Positions 57,084 to 64,000 of a stretch of 64,000 nt of DNA are shown one piece after another. Numbering within the stretch: the stretch's first letter is position 1; every line of letters starts with the position of its first letter. Location of the stretch: positions 204,496 to 268,495 of the forward strand of contig JANFOE010000575.1 of assembly GCA_025667525.1 (NCBI GenBank), read 5' to 3'. The notes under the pieces are model-generated. The model ran no database searches and had not been told where the DNA came from. It saw only the letters and a program-made list of their open reading frames with translations. A program made the position numbers and the translations under genes. The stretch comes from Glebionis coronaria (Eukaryota; Streptophyta; Magnoliopsida; Asterales; Asteraceae).

Positions 57084-57545
57084 TATGTGTTAATAATATA
57101 AGTGTTAGTTTGTGAATTTGCATTTTCCTCGGTAAGGGATTTCGTAACAAGATGAATACCCCACTTTGGATTTTTTAAACAAAAACCATTTTTGCTATGT
57201 CAATCTACGTGGTGTACTCCAATTGTTTAATTAGCTATATAGATCACATTTATTAGGTTTTTCATTCGTCTACAAACACTAAGTTCAATCTTAACGATTT
57301 TAAAAAGCTAGGTATCATGAAAAGCAAAAGGTTTTTTATTAGGTTCACGAAATATCACATCATTTGACATTGCTGTTTTAAAAAACCTTTAACAAACCTC
57401 ACATCTTCATTTGTTATTTTCTATCATTTTCGAACATACTAAATTCATTTCATATTAATTTAAATATAATAATTATTTTAAATATCATCTAAAAATCTTA
57501 AGCTTAATCTAAATTGGTTAAGTTGGTTAAATAGTCCTGTTGTTA

Positions 57546-59175
57546 GAGCCTTCGGTACGGTTGTTGGTGGGTTGGCTGGCCATCACGGCGCCGCTAACCA
57601 CACCCTTCCTTGCGCCATCGAGCTTGGGCTGGTTGTGGTCAGCCCACGTTATCACCCACGGCGCGACTCCATGGCGCAGCCAACCACACTGTGGCTCGCG
57701 CCACGGGCTGGGTTATGTATTTTTTTTTAAAGTTACCGTTAGATAACATCTATTTTTTTAGCCTCTTATTACCGTTTGAAGTGTAAAAAACCTCGCTTTT
57801 CCTCTTTATTTTTATTATAAATCTCCTTTAAAACTTACAAAATAATATACATTCTTCTATAATCAAATTCCTCTAATTTCTATATTTTTTTCTATCCACC
57901 ATGGCTCAAAATTCAAACCAATACCCTAACCAATGGATAAACAATGTTTTATCCGATCCTCTAAATCAAATTCCGACTACTCAACTACCAAATTCGTCTA
58001 TTTCGTCTAACCCGAATACTCCCTCATCCGCAACCTCTAGCAACCAATTTTCTTCATTCTCTAACTATAATCAAATACCAAATCCTTTTGTTAACTTCAC
58101 ACAACAAAACCCATTTGTTAATTGCACACCGAGGCATTCAGCTTATGCTTCCAACAATCTCAACAATCGCAAATCTTCCAACAATCACAATAACAAAATT
58201 TCCAAAACTTTCCGCAACACGCGTCACAAGAACCTCAAGAGCCCGATGAGCCTGATGCGCCCGAAGAACAACCCGTGGGTCCATCAAAGAAAGGTTCGAG
58301 AAAGAAACATATGTCTAAGCGAGACACGAAGAAAGACGCACCACCACCACCGAAGTCGGACCGTTCTTTTTGGACCCAACGTGAAGAAGAAGTGTTAGCC
58401 GAATGTTGGATTGAAGTATCCGAAGACCCGAAGGTCGGTTCCGATCAACCATACGATACGTTTTGGTACCAAATCATGAACATGTATAACGATCGGCTTA
58501 AGGACGACGGTTTTAAAGCTCAGAACAAAAATATATTGACCAGGAAATGGACAACTTTGACCCGCGAGGTTCATAAGTTTAATTCATTTTATGAAAACCC
58601 CAAATTTTTGAGTCACGAAAATCAAGACGATTTGATAACTCGTGTGATAAGTTTTTATCGAGATGAAAATCGAATTGCTACAACAACAAATGTTATCGGA
58701 TCGTGATGCTAAAGAGGAACGATTGGACCGAGAGGTGGTGGCAAGATTGGAAGTGGTTGAGCTTCAAAAAAGGAACGAAGAATTGCAAATCCTCCGGTTC
58801 GACACAACCGGAATGAGTGCACAAGACGTGGAGAGTATCGAAAAGCTTAAAGACGCTGCGCGCGCAAAATATTTTAATTTTAAGTTGTATTTTTTTTAAA
58901 GTTTTTTTCGTATTTGTGTTTTTTTAATTCTTTTTTTTTATTTGGTGTTTTTTTTAATTAGTGATTGTATTTTTATTTTTATTAATGAAAAAATTAAGTT
59001 TAAGTTAATTGATTGTTGAGTATATATAAAAAAAAGTGGTGGCATCACGATAAACCGAAAATTTGTGGTGTTAACCAGAGAGGGGATTGTAGGGTTATGG
59101 AAAGTTTTAGTGTTATGGGAGAAAAAACTGACATGACAATATTTTTTGCCCACGGCTCAACCGTACCCAAGCCTC
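57546..59175 (+). mobile_element. PIF/Harbinger element with ORF1 only
   Basis: Termini GAGCCTTCGGTACGGTTG and the inverse of GAGGCTTGGGTACGGTTG (two mismatches in 18) are flanked by TTA on both sides (57543-57545 and 59176-59178), as PIF/Harbinger elements require. The 1.6-kb interior encodes only a broken Myb/SANT-like ORF1. The DDE transposase (ORF2) is missing, so this is a non-autonomous derivative. Confidence 0.88.
57901..58899 (+). pseudogene. PIF/Harbinger ORF1: Myb/SANT-like DNA-binding protein, frameshifted
   Basis: ATG at 57901 follows a TATTATAAATC box near 57812-57823. The Asn/Gln/Ser-rich N-terminus changes frame near 58145. The continuing frame has a stop (CAATAACAA, 58183) and then a basic PSKKGSRKKH stretch. 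The Myb/SANT-like domain follows at 58360-58620 (FWTQREEEVLAECWIEVSED, then tryptophans in TFWYQIM and RKWTTLT). After FYRDEN (58668) the frame shifts again into a C-terminal helix (RLDREVVARLEVVELQKRNE, end at 58899). The usual conserved stretch between these parts is missing. Such proteins bind the element's termini and recruit the transposase. Plant databases often mislabel relatives as glutathione S-transferase T3-like. Confidence 0.8.
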
Positions 59176-59178
59176 TTA

Positions 59179-60239
59179 CTATTAATTCCTTGTAATTGTT
59201 TTAGCTCTCGCTAATTTTAATATAACAAGGCGTCGTCCAAAAAAAGTTACGATACAAAAATTAAAATACAGAATTGTAAATCTGGTTTTTAATAAAAACA
59301 CACTTTTCAAGCTAAAGTTTAAATTTAAAATAAAAACTAAAAACAAAACAAACTACAAAGGCTTAAAATGCGAATTTACTTTATATATTAAAAAAAAACC
59401 CTATCTTCTACCTACAACCCATGTATCATCATTGTTTTTCTTCATGTGTAAATCAGTAAGGTATTTTTCGAATGTGTAAATTGTTAAGTCGATATGTTTA
59501 TTCTTGTATTTTATATAGATAATTTTATTATTTTTGTTTTAATATGTTTAAATATCTCGATGTATTATTTTATATGTTACAATAGTGTATATAAGTGCAA
59601 AAGTTACAACGTCAAATAGAAAAAAAACAAGAAAAGGGCGATGTGTAAGGGATAAAATAATTTTTTAATATTAAAAGAAGAATAAAACATGTTCGATGTA
59701 GGTGCTAAAATGATAAATCAATTATAATACGGAGTAATATCTTTGAGGCCCACTGAATGAAATTGCATTTCTTGGATGCTGAGCCACTAGCCTCCTAGTA
59801 GAATGACTAAGCGTCATAAGATTTGTTATCAAACAACCATTGCTACTGACCGATTTAGCATGAGTCTTATTAAGAGGTTTTCAAACACCCCTACATTTTT
59901 TTAACAAATGTAACAAATGCTAACAAAATATTAGTTATATAAAGTTTACACATGTGTAACGAGTTAACGACCTCAAGAAAATACCCTCAAGCAAATGGAC
60001 CACATGAAAATGAATTATATGTGTTTTTATTTGTTTTTTTCTAATGACTTCTTAAAAACATTAAATAAATGTATCATACCTTTTTTGTTCCGTCTTACCA
60101 TTCGCATGCTTATGTATGCGGGTGAAGGAACATTTATTTTTTTGTTCCGTCAAAATAATGTTGGTAATTCAAACACGAAACAAACAAATAAAATAAGTTT
60201 ATATGATAAGTTTATATGGACGAAGCGGAAGCTTTAATC
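59179..60239. other. AT-rich spacer, nothing recognised
   Basis: No supported gene, RNA or repeat boundary. Short frames here are open by composition only. Confidence 0.6.
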
Positions 60240-61140
60240 AAATATGCTTTGGTTTGATTTGTTTTTTTTCGATTTATCGCTAGAAATATGATTTTTCAAA
60301 GCTTCCCGTAAGAAACCATATTGATTCATTTCATGCAGTACATATTTGTTGAAAAACGTAATTTTTATTCATGAATGGGTCTTGTAAATATTTCGGTCCA
60401 TCAGGTCCAAAACCGAGGACCAAATTGTTGGACCCGAGGTAAGACCGACCCTACTTGAGTAGTCATCGGTCCACTCTCGATCCATATGATTTGGTCTTCT
60501 CGGTCGGGTCGAGACTCGTAAGGATATAATGTTAAACTAAACAAATCATGTGAGCGATATGGATGGCATAAGTAAACAAGTTTAGATGATTCGAACCATT
60601 GGTCTCTCATATTACAAATGCGAATTGTTGAGAATTAGGTATTGTGACATGCATGTTCTTTATGTGAGTGTTCGACCATTACAAAAATCGCATTCTAAAC
60701 ATTGAAATTTAAAAATGCACCAAGTCTCAATACATTGTGTATCTAGTTACTGCGTAGTTAGTCCTTCAATAGGTGAGAATTGTACATAAGTTTCACAAAA
60801 ATTAATTATAAGATGTCACTTTTAGGTTTAGTTCCGTCTACGATAACATGTATGTGTTAATAACATAAGTATTTGTTTGTGAATTTGCATTTTCCTCGGT
60901 GAGTTCTGTAACAGGATGAAATATGGTGAATAAAAAGTTCAAAATTAAACATCTCATAAAAAGCTTGTACCAGTGGAACTTTTCTGACATCGGTAGTTAA
61001 GCAAAACGTAAAGTATGTTATAATTGACAAATGTGTGAGTAAGGTAAACATTCATTCTGTGCCACCTAGACGCTTACATGTGTAGGTGGATATACAATGT
61101 ATTTTTTTAAACAAAAACCATTTTTTGCTATGTAAAAATC
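60240..61140. repeat. Duplicated spacer segment, copy 2 (empty-site copy)
   Basis: This is the shorter partner of 54420-57200. It lacks the hAT and Stowaway MITEs and so shows the unoccupied insertion sites. Confidence 0.82.
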
Positions 61141-61399
61141 GTGTTGCAAAAGTGTATTTTTCTTATCTAGAATTATGTTGTGTTATATGGGAGAAAGGAG
61201 TGGGTTGTCATTTTGATTAAAATGAAGAGATGCCGAAATCAAAAAATAATTTTATTTGCCTAGAAAAATTACGTAATCAAATATATTAGTATTTGAAAAC
61301 ATAAGCAAATATATGGTGATTTCTATAACGTGAAAAAATGCTCTACAAGGAATCCCAAAACAAGTTTTGTACTCCTATAAAATATAAAAACTTAAATCA

Positions 61400-61480
61400 T
61401 GGCTGATAATCTAACATTACCTTAATATATACCGTTGCATGATAATCTAACATTACCTTAATACCGTTGCATGATATATG
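61400..61480. repeat. Short tandem duplication
   Basis: GATAATCTAACATTACCTTAATA plus CCGTTGCAT occurs twice in a row (first at about 61406, second at about 61441), with a 4-bp TATA difference. Confidence 0.85.
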
Positions 61481-61584
61481 AGAGAGGTCGATAGGAGTAC
61501 TATCGAATATCGATCAAGATGAGATGGGTCACAACAAGTTAATCTGGTGACCTAATAACATTTTCTTGTCTATTTAACATAACT

Positions 61585-62091
61585 ATGTGTAAACTGTTCT
61601 GTAGAAAAACATGAATCAAGACACCTTAAACATTTTTCCTTTTATTAAACAAGATCAAGAACACAAGCAGAATGATAAGAATATTAACGACTACCAGTGC
61701 TACTCACGTGTAGCCCTATGATCTACATGATCATAGTTTTACAATCAAAAAACACTAAATAAATAAAACAAGATTTCTGAGATCAAATGTTTAGAGAGAG
61801 AGTAATGATGTGTGATAAACACACAGTCAAAATGAGGCGATCTAAACAAAGTGAGGAGACGCTCCTCCATATATCAAAACCTAAAGGGCTTATAGCCGTT
61901 GGGTAACACTGAGTGGCTTCAACTGGGCTTGAGCCCAAGATAGCTTCAACAATAGCAACATCCCAACTTTGGTCCTTCATGTCCAATGTATCCTTCACTC
62001 CAACTCCTTATAGCTAACTGCAAGTTTAAAACAATACACAATAAGCCCTCATAGTTAAGAATGGGTTTCAGATTAGTTATAACTTTTAACA
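61585..62091 (-). repeat. 3' LTR of copia element C (left limit uncertain)
   Basis: The inner edge is firm: on the minus strand a purine tract (ATTAAGAGGGGG, 62092-62103) is followed by TGTTAAAAGTTATAAC. The outer edge is not, because the partner LTR lies outside the window. TGTGTAAACTG at about 61584 and TGTTTAGAG at 61788 are both possible ends. Confidence 0.55.
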
Positions 62092-62103
62092 CCCCCTCTT
62101 AAT
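62092..62103 (-). other. Polypurine tract of copia element C
   Basis: Minus strand ATTAAGAGGGGG directly before the TGTTAAAAG LTR start. Confidence 0.7.
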
Positions 62104-64000
62104 CTGATAACCCATATAAGTTTATCATTCTAACTTTGTTAACAAACTTTTGGTGTAAATCAATGTCCAACCCTTTGGTAAGGACATTTGCAATTTGATT
62201 TGCAAAGTCCACTTTCACTGTTTTAACAACACCATTTAAAATCTTTTCTCTAAGAAAATGAAGGTCAATTTCTAGGAGTTTAGTTCTTTCATGAAACACA
62301 AGGTTAGCTGCTATCTTAATAGCAGAGTTGCTGTCACAAAATAGATTCACAGGTAAAAGATCATAACAATTTAAATCTTTTAAGAGTTTCATAATCCAAA
62401 TGACTTCACTTGTAGTGGAAGCAAGTGCTCTATATTCAGCATCAACTGAAGATTTAGAGAGAGTAAGTTGTTTCTTACTTTTCCAAGATATCAAGTTGTT
62501 GTTTAGAAAAATACAGTAACCAGTAACAGACCTTCTTGTAACAATGCATTTAGCCCAATCAGCATCACAAAAAGCTTTAATAATCATACCTGAGCTTTTG
62601 ACCACTTGAATCCCATGTCCAGGACTTCCCTTTAAGTATCTCAAGATTCTAAAAGCAATTTCTAGGTGAGACCTTAAAGGGGTATGCATAAATTGACTCA
62701 AACAATGAACAACATAAGATATATCAGGTCTAGTATTGGTCATGTAGATCAGCTTACCCATGAGTTTCTAGTAATCAACAATGTTATCAAGAAAAGGATC
62801 ATACTCAGAGTCCTCATTAGTGATTGACAGTTTGGAAATTAAGGGTTTCTTAATAGGTTTGCAATCCAGCATTCCATATTCAGATAACAAATCTGATGCA
62901 TATTTTCTTTGATTTAAACAAACCCTTGTATCAGTGTAAATAACTTTAATTCCCAAAAAGTATTAAAGTTTTCCCAATTCTTTAATTTTGAATTTTCCTT
63001 TCAAAAAATCTTTGAAACAGTCAATCTCCTTTTGATCATTACCAGTCACAATAATATCATCAACATACACAAGAACAACAACAAACAGTTTATCAATTTT
63101 CTTGTTGTAAAGAGAATAACCAGATTTGCTTTGGACAAACCCATTTTCAACCAGCACAGATGTGAGCTTAGAGTTCCACTGTCTTGGAGACTGCTTAAGA
63201 CCATAAATAGATTTTTTCAGCCTACACACAAGATTTTGGCTACCAGTATAAAATCCTTGTGGAGGTTTCATGTAAACAGTTTCATCAAGCTCACCATACA
63301 ATAAGGCATTATTAACATCAAGTTGGTAAATAGGCCAAAACTGGTTAACAGCAAGATTAATTAAACATCTAACAGTAACCATTTTCACAACAGGAGAAAA
63401 AGTTTCCTCATAATCAATCCCTTACTTTTGACCACAACCCATGGCAACAAGTCTAGCCTTATACCTTTCTATTTCACCATTGGATTTAAACTTAAGCTTC
63501 CAAACCCACTTAGAGTTCAGAGCATTTCTACCATGAAGCAACTCAACTAAATCCCAAGTATCATTTTCAAGTAAGGCAACAAACTCTAAATTCATAGCAT
63601 CAACCCATTGAGGGTTTTGGGAGGCTTCAAAGAAGTTTCTAGGTTCATTATTTTTATTTAATTGAGTCACAAAACACAAAGCATCACCCTTGATCCTAGA
63701 ATATCCCACAAACCTCTCAATCCCAAACTTGACCTTTGATTTAATAACAAAATCATTATAATTTTTTGGAAAAAACAGAAGGTCAAGAAGACCTTCTTAA
63801 CCCTTCCTGAGCATTAACATTAGGATTATCACCCAAGTCTTCTCCCATGCTTTGAACATGAGAGGGAAGACCTTGGTTAATTTCCAAGTGACCCTCAGAA
63901 ATATGATTATCATCAAGTATGGCAGCCTCATTCCCCCCTGAACTAGCATCTGTGGTATCATTGCCTGAGGCAATGTGTCCACTGTCACCTAGACTCATGG
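62099..64000 (-). pseudogene. Copia pol of element C, partial (RT and RNase H)
   Basis: On the minus strand, from the window edge: an acidic, Asn/Gly-rich linker (63998-63783), then reverse transcriptase and RNase H in one frame from 63709 to 62099. Stops interrupt at 63422-63424, 62963-62965 and 62768-62770, and a frameshift near 63770 separates the linker. Motifs are FFEASQNPQWVDAMNLE, WKLKFKSNGEIERYKARLVA, QLDVNNALLYGELDETVYM, YVDDIIVTGN (catalytic DD, near 63060), DADWAKCIVTRRSVTGYC and DSNSAIKIAANLVFHERTK. It belongs to a different copia lineage from elements A and B. Integrase and gag lie beyond the window. Confidence 0.9.

Larger units (their letters stand above)
54420..57200. repeat. 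Duplicated spacer segment, copy 1 (with insertions)
   Basis: It aligns with 60240-61140 from GCTAGAAATATGATTTT through GAATGGGTCTTGT, GGTAAGACCGA, GTTAAACTAAACAA, TACATTGTGTATCTAGTTA and GAATTTGCATTTTCCTCGGT. Copy 1 is longer because of at least two MITEs and about 1.3 kb of other sequence (54750-56070). The CCATCAGGTCCAAA core is the same family as the 408-bp inverted repeat arms. Confidence 0.82.

Noticed and set aside
57540..57746. 68-codon plus frame with GC-rich sequence at the left end of the PIF element
   Set aside because: It begins in the target site and terminal repeat and covers subterminal GC-rich sequence. No domain is seen.

Overview
This is plant nuclear DNA, very probably from a eudicot. 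The evidence is plant-specific transposon families throughout (CACTA with a Ptta/En/Spm-type gene, PIF/Harbinger with a Myb-like ORF1, Stowaway, Tourist and hAT MITEs, Ty1/copia and Ty3/gypsy elements with plant-type primer sites), GT-AG introns and AT-rich spacers. Asteraceae is a guess that the sequence alone cannot prove. I found no convincingly intact host gene. The window is a repeat-rich intergenic block with exon remnants.

Layout. 1-3692: a LINE reverse-transcriptase fragment, a dispersed repeat also present at 44.4-47 kb, and a near-perfect 408-bp inverted repeat. 3693-22245: one large CACTA element, bounded by CACTACAACA termini and a GAA target duplication. It carries phased palindromes at both ends, a broken TNP-type gene on the minus strand, a 33-bp satellite of about 109 copies, and a broken GRF zinc-finger gene on the plus strand. 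A gag-protease-only gypsy element (4787-14000, target duplication CCGCG) sits inside the last TNP exon. 23730-26246: a truncated second CACTA copy in the opposite orientation, which still has the uninterrupted version of that gypsy insertion site. 26752-28348: a small non-autonomous LTR element (target duplication ACGTC).

29423-35640 and 35900-42923: two related copia elements on the minus strand (target duplications TACAT and AATTA). The first is heavily decayed and has lost its primer site. The second is one long gag-pol frame broken only by three stop codons. 43.7-48 kb: exon remnants, a second copy of the first-kilobase repeat, and a copia LTR fragment.

48-61 kb: small DNA transposons with readable boundaries. 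These are two hAT MITEs, a Tourist and a Stowaway MITE, a 2.1-kb hAT with a second element nested in it that carries an intact unrecognised 203-codon ORF, and a PIF/Harbinger element with only its Myb-like ORF1. A duplicated spacer (54.4-57.2 and 60.2-61.1 kb) provides empty sites for two of the MITEs. 61.6 kb to the window end: the 3' part of a third copia element.

The parts relate as layers of insertion. Nested order, target duplications and paralogous empty sites give a relative history without any database. Short snRNA-type promoter modules (USE plus TATA) recur in several unrelated repeats, including the LTRs of the second copia element.
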